The position numbers were made by a program, and so were the translations under genes. A DNA stretch of 64,000 nucleotides from JBDTSW01 sp963799815. GTDB taxonomy: Bacteria; Actinomycetota; Thermoleophilia; Solirubrobacterales; 70-9. Below are positions 1 to 7,866 of this stretch, piece after piece (position 1 is the first letter of the stretch; every line of letters begins with the position of its first letter). The stretch spans positions 453,976 through 517,975 of the forward strand of contig CAWCYG010000006.1 in the NCBI GenBank assembly GCA_963799815.1. The letters run 5' to 3'. The notes under the pieces are model-generated. The model ran no database searches. It saw nothing but the letters and a program-made list of their open reading frames with translations, and had not been told where the DNA came from.

Positions 1-1
1 T

Positions 2-346
2 TGGGCGGCCGATGCTGCCCGCTGTGTCGTCACCGTGCTCGAGGGCCCCGGTGCCGAGCGACTAGAGCTCGCTGGACCGCAAACGCTCACCTACAACGAG
101 ATGGCCCGGACCATCGCGCGCGCGTTCGGTCGCGATCGCCCGCTCGTCCACGTCCCGCTCGGGATCGTGCGGTCGTCGCTCGTGTGGCTCCGACGGCTGG
201 TCGGCGACGCCGTTTTCGCCACCTGGGAGGAGGCGGAGCTGATGGAGGTTGCGATGACCACCCCGCGCGGCGACGCCGACGTACGCGCACTGGGCGTGGA
301 GCCGCGAAGAATGGGCGATGTACTGCGCCCCGCGGGGGGCGCCTAG
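2..346 (+). CDS. NAD(P)-binding epimerase/NmrA-like protein, C-terminal part (cut by window edge)
   Basis: The frame is open from base 2, so the gene starts outside the window; 114 residues are visible. The stretch LELAGPQTLTYNEMARTIAR is the usual C-terminal region of atypical short-chain dehydrogenases of the NDUFA9/NmrA kind, where a 'GP..LT..E....IA.A.GR' segment follows the Rossmann domain. The Rossmann motif itself is not in the window, so substrate and activity cannot be judged. An apparent GTG start at 35 is internal, because homologous-looking sequence continues upstream of it. The TAG stop lies inside a CTAG shared with the convergent diguanylate cyclase gene. Confidence 0.6.
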   Translation, partial: WAADAARCVVTVLEGPGAERLELAGPQTLTYNEMARTIARAFGRDRPLVHVPLGIVRSSLVWLRRLVGDAVFATWEEAELMEVAMTTPRGDADVRALGVEPRRMGDVLRPAGGA

Positions 347-1248
347 AAGAACTGGATCGAGTTGCCGCCCGCCGTCTTCGCCTCATACAGGGCACGGTCG
401 GCGCGACGGTAGAGCTCCGCGGCGTCGATGGACCCGTCGGTGACGCAGAGTCCTGCCGAAAGCGTGAGCCTCCCCATCGTGCGGAACTCCTCGCCCTCGA
501 TCGCCCGGCGCGCACGGTTCACGGCCGAGCTCGCCCCCTCGGCATCCGCGTCGGGCAGGATCCAGCCAAACTCGTCGCCGCCGACGCGAGCCATGTGCTC
601 ACCCGTTCGCACCAGGGCGCCAAGCCGCCCCGCCGCCTCGGCGAGGACACGATCGCCCGCCATGTGACCACCGCGATCGTTGACCTGCTTGAAGCCGTCG
701 AGGTCGAGGATGGCGAGCGCGAGCGGCCGCTCGTGCCGACGAGCACGGGCCACCTCGCCGGCGAGGTTGACGAGGAAGCTGCGCTTGTTGAGAAGCCCCG
801 TGAGCTCGTCCTTGGCCGCGAGCTCGGCGAGCCTGTCCTCGCGCTGCCGGCGCTCCGAGATGTCGCGAACGGTGACCACGCGCCCGACCTGCTCGCCGTC
901 AAGCCGCGCGATGCCGGCGGAGACGAGCGCTGAGAACCGGCTGCCGTCCTTGCGCATGAGGACCAGCTCGTACTCCAGGCGCTCTGTGGAGCGCATCTCC
1001 CGCAGCAGGGAGTACGTGCGCTCGAGCTCCTCCGGAGGGAAGAACGGGAACGGAAGCGTGGTGCCGATCAGCTCTCCCGCCTCGAACCCGGTCATCTCGC
1101 ACATCGCCCTGTTGACCTCGATGATGCGCTTGTCCTGAGTCACGACCATGCCCTCCTGGATGGCATCGACGACGGCCTCGAGGAAGGCTGCGCGATCCTC
1201 TGGTCGAGTCGAGTCTTCGGGGATGGGCTTTTGTTCGGTCGTGCTCAC
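343..1248 (-). CDS. PAS-GGDEF diguanylate cyclase
   Basis: A 301-residue protein predicted to make cyclic di-GMP from two GTP. Residues about 20-135 form a PAS sensor domain ending in the typical 'VVTVRDISERR' junction, and residues about 140-301 form a GGDEF domain. The active-site loop GGDEF is intact at 223-227 and the metal-binding 'LDLDGFKQVND' segment is present. The product-inhibition site normally written RxxD reads RTGE here (214-217), so feedback inhibition may be weak; that is inference. No membrane segment or signal peptide is visible, so a cytoplasmic sensor is likely. The ATG at 1248 gives a sensible N-terminus. The gene ends convergently with its neighbour, sharing CTAG. Confidence 0.92.
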   Translation of the reverse strand: MSTTEQKPIPEDSTRPEDRAAFLEAVVDAIQEGMVVTQDKRIIEVNRAMCEMTGFEAGELIGTTLPFPFFPPEELERTYSLLREMRSTERLEYELVLMRKDGSRFSALVSAGIARLDGEQVGRVVTVRDISERRQREDRLAELAAKDELTGLLNKRSFLVNLAGEVARARRHERPLALAILDLDGFKQVNDRGGHMAGDRVLAEAAGRLGALVRTGEHMARVGGDEFGWILPDADAEGASSAVNRARRAIEGEEFRTMGRLTLSAGLCVTDGSIDAAELYRRADRALYEAKTAGGNSIQFF

Positions 1249-1392
1249 TTGTCAAAGCCCCCATGCGGCTCGGGCCTTCGCTCGTCCCTTGGCGGGCCCG
1301 CTGGAGTCAGTCTAAGGCTTCGAGCTAAAGCTTTTTCAGCATTTCACCCACGGAAAATCTCGGTTGGGAGCACTGGAGACGCCGGAACGAGA

Positions 1393-1418
1393 AAGGGCCC
1401 GGCGTCTGCCGGGCCCTT
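1393..1418 (-). terminator. Intrinsic terminator of groES-groEL
   Basis: A perfect 11-bp stem, AAGGGCCCGGC (1393-1403) with GCCGGGCCCTT (1408-1418), encloses a GTCT loop 44 bases beyond the groEL stop. On the minus strand the stem is followed by a short T-rich tail (TTTCTCGTT). Position and shape fit a rho-independent terminator for the chaperonin operon. Confidence 0.8.
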
Positions 1419-1461
1419 CTCAAACTCGCCTCCTCTCGGAGGCACTCGCCTGTTGGGCGAA

Positions 1462-3090
1462 CTACATCATGCCGCCCATATCGGGCATGCCGGCGGGCAT
1501 TCCGCCGCTCTCCTTCTCGGGCGGTTCCGCGACGATTGCCTCGGTCGTGAGGATGTTCTTCGCGATCGACGCGGCATTCTGCAGCGCCGAGCGCGTGACC
1601 ATCGTGGGATCGATCACGCCGTCCTTGACGAGGTCGCCGTAGTCGCCGGTCTCGGCGTTCAGGCCCTCGCCGGGCTTGAGCCCGCGGATCCTCTCCACGA
1701 CGACGGAGCCCTCCATGCCGGAGTTCTCCGCGATCTGGCGGATCGGCTCCTCGAGCGAGCGGCGGATGATCTCCGCGCCCGTAGCCTCATCGGCATCGAG
1801 CTTGGAGGAGTCGATCGCATCCTGCGCGTTCAGCAGCGCGACACCGCCGCCCGGCACGATGCCCTCCTCGAGGGCGGCGCGGGTGGCCTGCAGCGCGTCC
1901 TCGACGCGATGCTTCCTCTCCTTCATCTCGGTCTCGGTGGCGGCGCCGACCTTGACCACGGCAACTCCGCCAGCGAGCTTCGCCAGGCGCTCCTGGAGCT
2001 TCTCGCGGTCGAAGTCGGAGTCGGTGTTCTCGATCTCCTGCCGGATCTGGTTGATCCGGCCCTCGATGTCGGACTTCTCGCCGGCGCCGTCGATGATCGT
2101 GGTCGTGTCCTTCGAGACCACAACGCGACGCGCGTGCCCGAGCTGCGAGACCTGCGTGTTCTCGAGCTTCAGGCCCATCTCCTCGGTGATCACCTCGCCA
2201 CCGGTGAGAATCGCGATGTCCTCCAGCATCCGCTTGCGGCGATCGCCGAAGCCGGGTGCCTTGACCGCGACGCCGGTGAAGGTGCCGCGGAGCTTGTTGA
2301 CCACGAGGGTTGCGAGGGACTCACCCTCGACATCCTCGGCAACGAGGACGAGCGGCTTGCCGCTCTGCATCACCGACTCGAGCACCGGCAGGATGTCCCG
2401 CACGGAGCCGATCTTCTGGTTCGCGATCAGGATGTAGGGCTCGTCGAGCGAGGCCTCCATCCGCTCCTGGTCGTTGACCATGTACGGCGAGATGTAGCCC
2501 TTGTCGAACTGCATCCCCTCCGTGAACTCGAGCTCCATCCCGAAGGTCTGGCCCTCCTCGACGTTCACGACGCCGTCCTTGCCGACCTTCTCGATCGCGT
2601 CGGCGATCGTGTCGCCGATCTCCTCGTCGGCCGCCGAGATGGCAGCCACGCGAGCGATCTGGTCCTTGCCCTCGATCTCCTTCGACTGGGTCGAGCGCAG
2701 GTGCTCCACGACCTGGTCCACCGCGGACTCGATGCCGCGCCGGAGTGCGAGAGGGTTGGCGCCCGCGGCCACGTTCTTGAGGCCGTGGCGAACGATGGTC
2801 TGCGCCAGGAGCGTGGCGGTCGTGGTGCCGTCGCCGGCGACGTCGTTCGTCGCGGTGGCGACCTCACGCACGAGCTGCGCGCCCTGATTCTCGAACACGT
2901 CCTCCAGCTCGATCTCGCGAGCGATGGTGACGCCGTCGTTGGTGATGGTCGGCGCGCCGAACTTCTTGTCGAGCACGACGTACCGGCCCTTGGGGCCAAG
3001 GGTGACCTTGACCGCGTTGGCGACGCCGTCGACGCCGGCCTGCAGCGAGGCCCGCGCCTCCGCGTCGTATTTCAGTTCCTTATGAGCCAT
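1462..3090 (-). CDS. groL: Chaperonin GroEL (60 kDa, Cpn60)
   Basis: A 542-residue ATP-driven folding chamber subunit, the usual length for the family. Apical, intermediate and equatorial domains are all present. The N-terminal 'TLGPKGRYVVLD' and the ATP-binding 'AGDGTTTATLLA' motifs are intact, and the C-terminus is the flexible Gly-Met-rich tail ending MPDMGGMM. It lies 31 bases downstream of groES on the same strand and is expected to share the groES promoter and CIRCE operator. Its cytosolic partner is the co-chaperonin GroES. Actinobacteria often carry a second groEL elsewhere, which cannot be checked here. Confidence 0.98.
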   Translation of the reverse strand: MAHKELKYDAEARASLQAGVDGVANAVKVTLGPKGRYVVLDKKFGAPTITNDGVTIAREIELEDVFENQGAQLVREVATATNDVAGDGTTTATLLAQTIVRHGLKNVAAGANPLALRRGIESAVDQVVEHLRSTQSKEIEGKDQIARVAAISAADEEIGDTIADAIEKVGKDGVVNVEEGQTFGMELEFTEGMQFDKGYISPYMVNDQERMEASLDEPYILIANQKIGSVRDILPVLESVMQSGKPLVLVAEDVEGESLATLVVNKLRGTFTGVAVKAPGFGDRRKRMLEDIAILTGGEVITEEMGLKLENTQVSQLGHARRVVVSKDTTTIIDGAGEKSDIEGRINQIRQEIENTDSDFDREKLQERLAKLAGGVAVVKVGAATETEMKERKHRVEDALQATRAALEEGIVPGGGVALLNAQDAIDSSKLDADEATGAEIIRRSLEEPIRQIAENSGMEGSVVVERIRGLKPGEGLNAETGDYGDLVKDGVIDPTMVTRSALQNAASIAKNILTTEAIVAEPPEKESGGMPAGMPDMGGMM

Positions 3091-3121
3091 TTCTCAGTTT
3101 CCTCCTTCGTGGTGCGGGTCG

Positions 3122-3412
3122 CTAAACGACCTTCGCCAGGACGTCGGACTCGCGGAGCACGAGGAGATCGTCTCCGTCGACCTTCACCTCGGTGCCGCCG
3201 TACTTCGAGTACAGGACCTCGTCGCCCTCGGCGACGTCGAGGGGAATGCGCTTGTCGCCATCCTCGTCCCAGGTGCCGTCGCCGACCGCGACGACCTTGC
3301 CTTTCTGCGGCTTCTCCTTGGCGGTATCGGGCAGGACGATGCCGCTAGCGGTCGTCTCCTCCTCCTCGATCGCCTGGACGATCAGCCTGTCGCCTAGTGG
3401 CTTCAGGTTCAT
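3122..3412 (-). CDS. groS: Co-chaperonin GroES (Cpn10)
   Basis: A 96-residue lid for the GroEL cavity, matching the normal family length. The N-terminal 'LKPLGDRLIVQ', the mobile loop region 'TASGIVLPDTAKEKPQ' and the C-terminal 'DLLVLRESDVLAKV' are all recognisable. The ATG is preceded by GGAGGT at good spacing, fixing the start. It is the first gene of groES-groEL and sits directly behind a sigma-70-like promoter and a CIRCE element, so heat-inducible, HrcA-repressed expression is expected. Confidence 0.98.
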   Translation of the reverse strand: MNLKPLGDRLIVQAIEEEETTASGIVLPDTAKEKPQKGKVVAVGDGTWDEDGDKRIPLDVAEGDEVLYSKYGGTEVKVDGDDLLVLRESDVLAKVV

Positions 3413-3451
3413 GTCTATTTACCTCCGGTGGTGGTGTGAACGAAGCTTTGC

Positions 3452-3478
3452 TTGGCACTCTACATAGGAGAGTGCCAG
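3452..3478 (-). promoter_or_regulatory. CIRCE operator (HrcA binding site)
   Basis: The inverted repeat TTGGCACTC (3452-3460), 9-base spacer, GAGTGCCAG (3470-3478) matches the CIRCE consensus TTAGCACTC-N9-GAGTGCTAA with the exact 9-base spacer. It lies between the likely transcription start and groES. HrcA binding to CIRCE at groESL operons is established; hrcA itself is not in this window. Confidence 0.92.
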
Positions 3479-3488
3479 TGCGCGACAG

Positions 3489-3516
3489 AGTGTAGCGATC
3501 AGGCGCGAGAAGTCAA
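3489..3516 (-). promoter_or_regulatory. Sigma-70-type promoter of groES-groEL
   Basis: On the minus strand TTGACT (3511-3516) and TACACT (3489-3494) are separated by 16 bases, a good vegetative -35/-10 pair. The predicted start falls just before the CIRCE repeat, so HrcA would block initiation or early elongation. Confidence 0.7.
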
Positions 3517-3557
3517 GGATCTAAGTCGGGATCGCTGAGATCCCGACTCTGGCGCGG

Positions 3558-4052
3558 CTAGTTCGCCGCGATCAGCTCGCAGTCCAGCATGGCCGCAATC
3601 CCGGTCGCCCCGTGGCCCATGACCCAGTCGTGGTTCCACTCGAAGGCGGGGCGGGCGATGGGGGCGAGGAGCTTCATCCAGCGCTTCGTCGTGCCCACCT
3701 TCCACTCGTAGGTGACCGTCGTCAGCCCATCCTCCTCCCAAAGGCGCCAGCGGCCCAGACCGCTCAGCTCGCCCGACGCCTCGCCCTCGAGCAGATGCGG
3801 GCGCTCAACCCGCGTCGTGCGCGTGTCGAAGGTGAGGTCGTAGGGAAGCTTGGAGCGCCACGTGTAGCGGCCGACTCGACCTAGTCCGCTTGGCTCACCC
3901 GGCGCGATCTCGACGACTCGCTCGACGCCGCGCCACCACCGCGGCCAGGCCTCCGAGTCGTAGATGGCGTCCCAGACGCGTTCGCGCTCGCAGGCGAGGA
4001 TCCAGGTGGTGAGGAATGAGTACTCGCGGCTAATTTCTGCTCGGGGTCTCAC
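3558..4052 (-). CDS. SRPBCC-family (START/polyketide-cyclase-like) protein
   Basis: A protein of about 164 residues with the pattern of the SRPBCC fold: an early 'ACERERVWDAIYDSEAWPRWW' region (helix-grip start) and later strand-rich sequence ending near 'PIARPAFEWNHDWVM'. Members bind hydrophobic ligands; no ligand can be assigned. I chose the GTG at 4052 because a longer TTG-started frame (4103) adds 17 unconserved residues lying deeper in the upstream ASCH gene. With this start the overlap with the ASCH gene is 23 bases. It is the last gene of the CRP-pcm-ASCH-SRPBCC run. Confidence 0.7.
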   Translation of the reverse strand: MRPRAEISREYSFLTTWILACERERVWDAIYDSEAWPRWWRGVERVVEIAPGEPSGLGRVGRYTWRSKLPYDLTFDTRTTRVERPHLLEGEASGELSGLGRWRLWEEDGLTTVTYEWKVGTTKRWMKLLAPIARPAFEWNHDWVMGHGATGIAAMLDCELIAAN

Positions 4053-4434
4053 CGTTGCCGAAGCGGGGTCCTGCCGGCTCCACGATCTGGGAGAAGCGAA
4101 CAACCGTGACGGTGTCCTCCAGCGTCACGGGCCGGGCGTAGATCTGCTCGAGGAAGCTGATCATCTCCTCGACGCGACGGAACTCGGGGTTGTCGTGCTC
4201 GATGTCGCGCGGCGAGAGCTCCTTCACCCGTTTTACCTCGACGTCGTCGATCACCGCCGCGAAGATCTTCTCGCGCGGCGCGTGCTGCTGGCCGACGGTG
4301 ATCCAGACCACGTGCCCCCGCTGGTACTTGCGCGACTTGTCGCCAAGGCGGATCGTGGCGGTCTTGCGACCACGGCGAAGCTGGTCGACGAATGCAGGCG
4401 AGAAGAAGTTGAGGGCGTAGAGACCGGAGGTCAT
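4030..4434 (-). CDS. ASCH-domain protein
   Basis: A 134-residue protein with the compact ASCH beta-barrel signature: an N-terminal 'LYALNFFSPAFVDQLRRGRKTATIR' type segment, then 'VWITVG' and a conserved middle 'HDNPEFRRVEEMISFLEQIY'. ASCH domains are PUA-like and are proposed to bind RNA; some have ribonuclease or amidohydrolase activity. The exact role here is unknown. It begins 39 bases after pcm on the same strand with an ATG preceded by GGAGGT, and its end overlaps the SRPBCC gene. Confidence 0.75.
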   Translation of the reverse strand: MTSGLYALNFFSPAFVDQLRRGRKTATIRLGDKSRKYQRGHVVWITVGQQHAPREKIFAAVIDDVEVKRVKELSPRDIEHDNPEFRRVEEMISFLEQIYARPVTLEDTVTVVRFSQIVEPAGPRFGNGETPSRN

Positions 4435-4473
4435 GGGCGAGCGCGAGGAGCCTACGCGAAACCAGCCGAGGGG

Positions 4474-5142
4474 CTAGTTGAAGCCCTCGGCGCCGATCAG
4501 CGGCACGAAGCGGCACGGACCGATCGTTCGCTGCTCGAAAGCCGCGGTTTCGCTCGTCTCGTCCTCGACCCGCCGAAACACCGTCAGCATGTCGACATCG
4601 CCTGAAGAGATCGGCGCCACCAACCGCCCGCCCGGCACGAGCTGGCGCAGCAGGCTCGGCGGCGGGGCCGGCGCGGTCGCATGGACCGCGATCGCGTCGA
4701 ACGGCCCGCGCTCGGGCAGCCCGGCGCTGCCGTCGCCCTCCAGGACCTCGACGTTCGATGCGCCCTGCGCACGGATTCGCTCCCGAGCCGCGGCGGCGAG
4801 CTCGGGAACTCGCTCGATCGCTATGACCTCACGCGCGAGCAGCGCGAGCACGCAGGTCGAGTAGCCCGACCCCGCGCCCACCTCGAGGACTCGCTCGGGG
4901 CCTTTGAGCTCGAGCCCCTCGCAGATGGCCGCCACGATCCACGGCTGGGAGATCGTCTGCTCATGGCCGATCGAGAGCGCGCCGTCGCGGTAGGCCCGTC
5001 TCAATTCGGAATCGGGGACGAACCGCTCTCGCGGGACCTCCCCCATCGCGGCCAGCACCCGTTCGTCGGCGATCCCACGACGGCGGAGCTGGCGCTCGAC
5101 CATGCGGGCTCGCTGCGCTGCGTAGTCGCGCGTGGGCGCCAT
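4474..5142 (-). CDS. pcm: Protein-L-isoaspartate O-methyltransferase
   Basis: A 222-residue class I SAM methyltransferase that starts repair of isoaspartyl residues in aged proteins. The family-specific 'EQTISQPWIVA' substrate segment, the SAM-binding 'VLEVGAGSGYSTCVL' motif I, and the C-terminal 'FVPLIGAEGF' closing motif are all visible. The usual QPY is QPW here, a mild change. It starts 8 bases after the CRP-type regulator gene and is probably cotranscribed with it. Confidence 0.93.
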   Translation of the reverse strand: MAPTRDYAAQRARMVERQLRRRGIADERVLAAMGEVPRERFVPDSELRRAYRDGALSIGHEQTISQPWIVAAICEGLELKGPERVLEVGAGSGYSTCVLALLAREVIAIERVPELAAAARERIRAQGASNVEVLEGDGSAGLPERGPFDAIAVHATAPAPPPSLLRQLVPGGRLVAPISSGDVDMLTVFRRVEDETSETAAFEQRTIGPCRFVPLIGAEGFN

Positions 5143-5150
5143 GGCGCCGC

Positions 5151-5834
5151 TCAGAAGATGTAGGAGCGCAGCCGGCGGGGCTGAACCACCGTGACCCGCC
5201 CACGGCCCACGGCCACCACCCCCGCCCGCTCGAGCGTGGCGAGGAACCGGGAAACGCTCTCGCGCGAGGTTCCGGCGAGCTGCGCGAGGTCCGCCTGAGT
5301 CATGCGCACGGTGACGCCCTCGCGGCCCTCGGGCATCGCCTCCTCGGCGATCAACTGCGCGAGGACGCCTGCGACACGGCTGGGCACCGTCTGGAAGGAC
5401 TGCCGCGAAACCCGCTCGTTCGTCTCCCGCAGCCGCCGGACCAGGGCCACGATCAACTTCACGGCGATATCCGGGTGCTCGGCGAGCAGGCGTCGCATGT
5501 CGACCGCAGGCAAAGCCAGGAGCTCCGAGTCGGCCAGGGTCTCGACGCTCGCGGACCGAGCGCCCCCGTCCAGCATCGCGAGCTCGCCGAAGATGTCGCC
5601 AGGGGCGAGCGTCGCGAGAGCGATCGCTCGGCCGTCCGAGTGCTCGCGCGTCACCCGGAGATCGCCGGCGCGAACGATGTAGCAGGCGTCCGACTCATCG
5701 CCCTCGTGGAAGACGCGCACGTTCTTGGGAAAGGCGCGCGGCACGGCCACGGCAGCGATCCGCTCGAGCTCATCCTCGGAGAGCTCGTTGAACAGCGGTA
5801 CCCGACCGAGCAGGCTGACGTTCTCGGGACTCAT
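5151..5834 (-). CDS. CRP/FNR-family transcriptional regulator
   Basis: A 227-residue regulator. Residues about 10-125 form a cyclic-nucleotide-binding jelly roll with the phosphate-cassette-like 'GDIFGELAMLDGGARSASV' segment, which resembles the cAMP-binding R/S site of CRP. A dimer helix follows, then a winged helix with 'TQADLAQLAGTSRESVSRF' as recognition HTH. No N-terminal cysteine cluster is present, so it is CRP-like rather than FNR-like. The frame continues 150 bases upstream, but the ATG at 5834 with GGGAG 8 bases before it gives the family's usual length. It leads the pcm run. Confidence 0.9.
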   Translation of the reverse strand: MSPENVSLLGRVPLFNELSEDELERIAAVAVPRAFPKNVRVFHEGDESDACYIVRAGDLRVTREHSDGRAIALATLAPGDIFGELAMLDGGARSASVETLADSELLALPAVDMRRLLAEHPDIAVKLIVALVRRLRETNERVSRQSFQTVPSRVAGVLAQLIAEEAMPEGREGVTVRMTQADLAQLAGTSRESVSRFLATLERAGVVAVGRGRVTVVQPRRLRSYIF

Positions 5835-5928
5835 CTCCCTTACTCCCGCACGGATTATCGCGCGCGGGACAGGAGCGGGCGGTGCGGCCTCGTCGGTCCC
5901 CGTCGCGCCAGCTAATCGCGCCCGGCCG

Positions 5929-6480
5929 CTACCCCTTGAGCCTCCGCGCGCTGAGCCAGCCGGCCGCCCCCAGGGCGATGACACCCCCGACGATCAGACC
6001 CGCGTCGACTCCGCCGTCGGCGGCTTCATCCTCGCCTCCGGAATCGGTGGTCTTGCCGTCCGGCGTTGCAGGGTCAGGTTCGCCAGGCAGTCCGTCTCGC
6101 CCGAGGAACGGCTGCAGGCCGCGGGCTGCCCGGTGCCAGGCACGCGCGCTCGAACCTGAAAGCTGAGTCCATGTGCCGCTCATGCCATCCCCGACAAAGC
6201 GCATCTGGTCGGCGCCGGGCACGTACAGAAGGTGCTCGACGTGATTGCGCTTTCCGATGTCGAAGACCATCCGCCCGCGGTAGCGATCCGCCGCTGGCCC
6301 AGGGCTCTCGAATGTCGTCCCGCCTCCCACGAGCTTCCCCAGCTTGCGGTGATCATCGATCGTGCGGCATCCGTCCACACCGCAGAGCACGACGCGAGAG
6401 ACCTCCTTCGCCTGCGCGGTGCCGGCGGCAACCGCGAGGAGCGCGGTCGTGATCAGGATGGTTCTTGTGAGTCTGCGCAT
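5929..6480 (-). CDS. Secreted or membrane-anchored protein of unknown function
   Basis: A 183-residue protein. Residues 1-24 form a clear Sec signal peptide ending 'GTAQA'. The mature part begins with two cysteines (VLCGVDGC) that could form a disulfide. A charged, Gly/Asp-rich linker precedes a C-terminal hydrophobic segment (about 160-178) followed by 'ARRLKG', which looks like a membrane anchor with a positive cytoplasmic end. No family is recognised. The ATG has AAGGAGAGGC just upstream. It is divergent from the ECF sigma gene, sharing a 92-base intergenic region, so a sigma-anti-sigma-linked envelope role is possible but unproven. Confidence 0.75.
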   Translation of the reverse strand: MRRLTRTILITTALLAVAAGTAQAKEVSRVVLCGVDGCRTIDDHRKLGKLVGGGTTFESPGPAADRYRGRMVFDIGKRNHVEHLLYVPGADQMRFVGDGMSGTWTQLSGSSARAWHRAARGLQPFLGRDGLPGEPDPATPDGKTTDSGGEDEAADGGVDAGLIVGGVIALGAAGWLSARRLKG

Positions 6481-6572
6481 TGCCTCTCCTTCACTCGGTC
6501 ACCTCCCCTACAAGCGATCGGGATGATCGGTTCCGGGAACCGAATCGCGGCTCGAGCTGTAGAAGGGGGGCA

Positions 6573-7139
6573 GTGGAGGACCGGCCACTGAGCGAGTCAG
6601 AGCTCCTCGCGCGCGCCAAGCGCGGGGACGAAGGGGCCTATGAGCGGATCGTCTCCCAGCACCAGACCATCGCCTTTCGCACTGCGCTGCTCATCACGCG
6701 TTCGCCGGAGGACGCCGAGGAGGCGGCGCAGGACGGGTTCCTCAAGGCATACCGCGCGCTGGGACGGTTTCGCCGCGGCGCCGAGTTCCGGCCGTGGCTG
6801 CTCGCGATCGTGGCGAACGAAGCCCGCAACCGCCTGGCGTCGGATAGGCGCAGAGCGCGGCTTCGGCTGCGCGTGGCCGGGGAGCGCCGCACGGAGGACG
6901 CGGTCCCGTCTCCCGAGGCGGCGCTCCTCGGCACCGAGCGGCGTCGCGCGCTGCTCGAAGGGCTCGAACGGCTGCCGGAGCGTGACCGGCTCGTGATCGC
7001 CTGCCGCTACCTCCTGGAGCTGTCCGAGCGCGAAACGGCCGCGGCGCTCGGCTGCCGGCCGGGCACGGCGAAGTCGCGACTCTCACGCGCGCTCGATCGG
7101 CTCGAGCAGGAGCTTGAGGAGGGCCATGCGCCGGGCTGA
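6573..7139 (+). CDS. ECF-type RNA polymerase sigma factor
   Basis: A 188-residue sigma factor with only regions 2 and 4. Region 2 contains 'RSPEDAEEAAQDGFLKAYRAL' and 'FRPWLLAIVANEARNRLAS'; region 4 contains 'LPERDRLVIACRYLLELSERETAAALGCRPGTAKSRLSRA'-type helices for -35 recognition. The GTG at 6573 has AGAAGGGGGG just upstream; the ATG at 6480 would add 31 unconserved residues. Its end overlaps the next gene by 14 bases, which carries a membrane segment and probably controls it. Confidence 0.93.
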   Translation: MEDRPLSESELLARAKRGDEGAYERIVSQHQTIAFRTALLITRSPEDAEEAAQDGFLKAYRALGRFRRGAEFRPWLLAIVANEARNRLASDRRRARLRLRVAGERRTEDAVPSPEAALLGTERRRALLEGLERLPERDRLVIACRYLLELSERETAAALGCRPGTAKSRLSRALDRLEQELEEGHAPG

Positions 7140-7860
7140 GCTCGAACGGGCCTTGGGCGAGCTCGCGCCCGCACTCGATTATCCGGCCACTCCGGACGTC
7201 GTCGGTGCGGTACGGAGCGAGCTTCGAGCGAACCCGGTGCCGTCTCCCCTCAAAGGCGCCCGGCGGCGCTTCGCCGCGATTGCGGTCGGTGCCCTCCTGG
7301 CCACGGGGGGTGTGGCCGTCGCCGCGCTGCCCGACCTTCGCGAAGCTGCTCTCGACCTGATCGACCTGCGCGGGGAGACGATCGAATCGACCACCGCCCC
7401 GGCGCCCGATCCGCCGCGCTCAGAGCCGGACCTCGGGCGGGCGGTGACCCTGAAGCAGGCGCGTGCGGAGCTGGGCTTCGACCCGGTGCTCCCCGGCATC
7501 GGAGAGCCCGACGAGCTGTTCGTCCGCTCGGAGGTCCCGGGGGGCGAGCTCGCGGCCAGCTACCGCGACGGCGGACTCCTCGTCACGCAGTTCCGTGGCG
7601 ACGTCCTGCCCTACTACGCGAGGAAGATCGTTCCGATGGCGACGCGTGTGAGCGAGCTACGCGTGGAGGGCGACGAGGCGGTCTGGATCGCGGGGGCGCC
7701 GCACTTCTTCGCCTACATGGCGCCGGATGGCAGCGTTCGGGAGAACCGGACGCGCGTGGCTGAGAACGTGCTCGTGCTGGAGCGCGGCCGGCTCCTCGTC
7801 CGGATCGAGGGCGAGCTGACGCGGACCCAGGCGATCCGCCTGGCTCGAACCCTGCGGTAG
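7126..7860 (+). CDS. Membrane-anchored protein coupled to ECF sigma factor (candidate anti-sigma factor)
   Basis: A 244-residue protein. About 45 cytosolic N-terminal residues are followed by one transmembrane segment near 46-66 ('FAAIAVGALLATGGVAVAAL'); the rest would be extracytoplasmic. The ATG at 7126 is preceded by AGGAGGGCC and lies inside the sigma gene, so translation is coupled. The topology fits an anti-sigma factor, but the zinc-binding HxxxCxxC motif of the ZAS class is absent and the cytosolic part is short. The outer domain has a 'DELFVRSEVPGGELAASYRDG'-like beta-rich region of unknown family. The anti-sigma role is inference from context. Confidence 0.8.
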   Translation: MRRAELERALGELAPALDYPATPDVVGAVRSELRANPVPSPLKGARRRFAAIAVGALLATGGVAVAALPDLREAALDLIDLRGETIESTTAPAPDPPRSEPDLGRAVTLKQARAELGFDPVLPGIGEPDELFVRSEVPGGELAASYRDGGLLVTQFRGDVLPYYARKIVPMATRVSELRVEGDEAVWIAGAPHFFAYMAPDGSVRENRTRVAENVLVLERGRLLVRIEGELTRTQAIRLARTLR

Positions 7861-7866
7861 GAGGCG

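Noticed and set aside
1231..3348. Long plus-strand open frame (705 codons) opposite groEL and groES
   Set aside because: It is the mirror of the chaperonin genes in GC-rich sequence; the translation is repetitive Leu/Asp/Arg/Val with no family and the minus-strand genes are certain.
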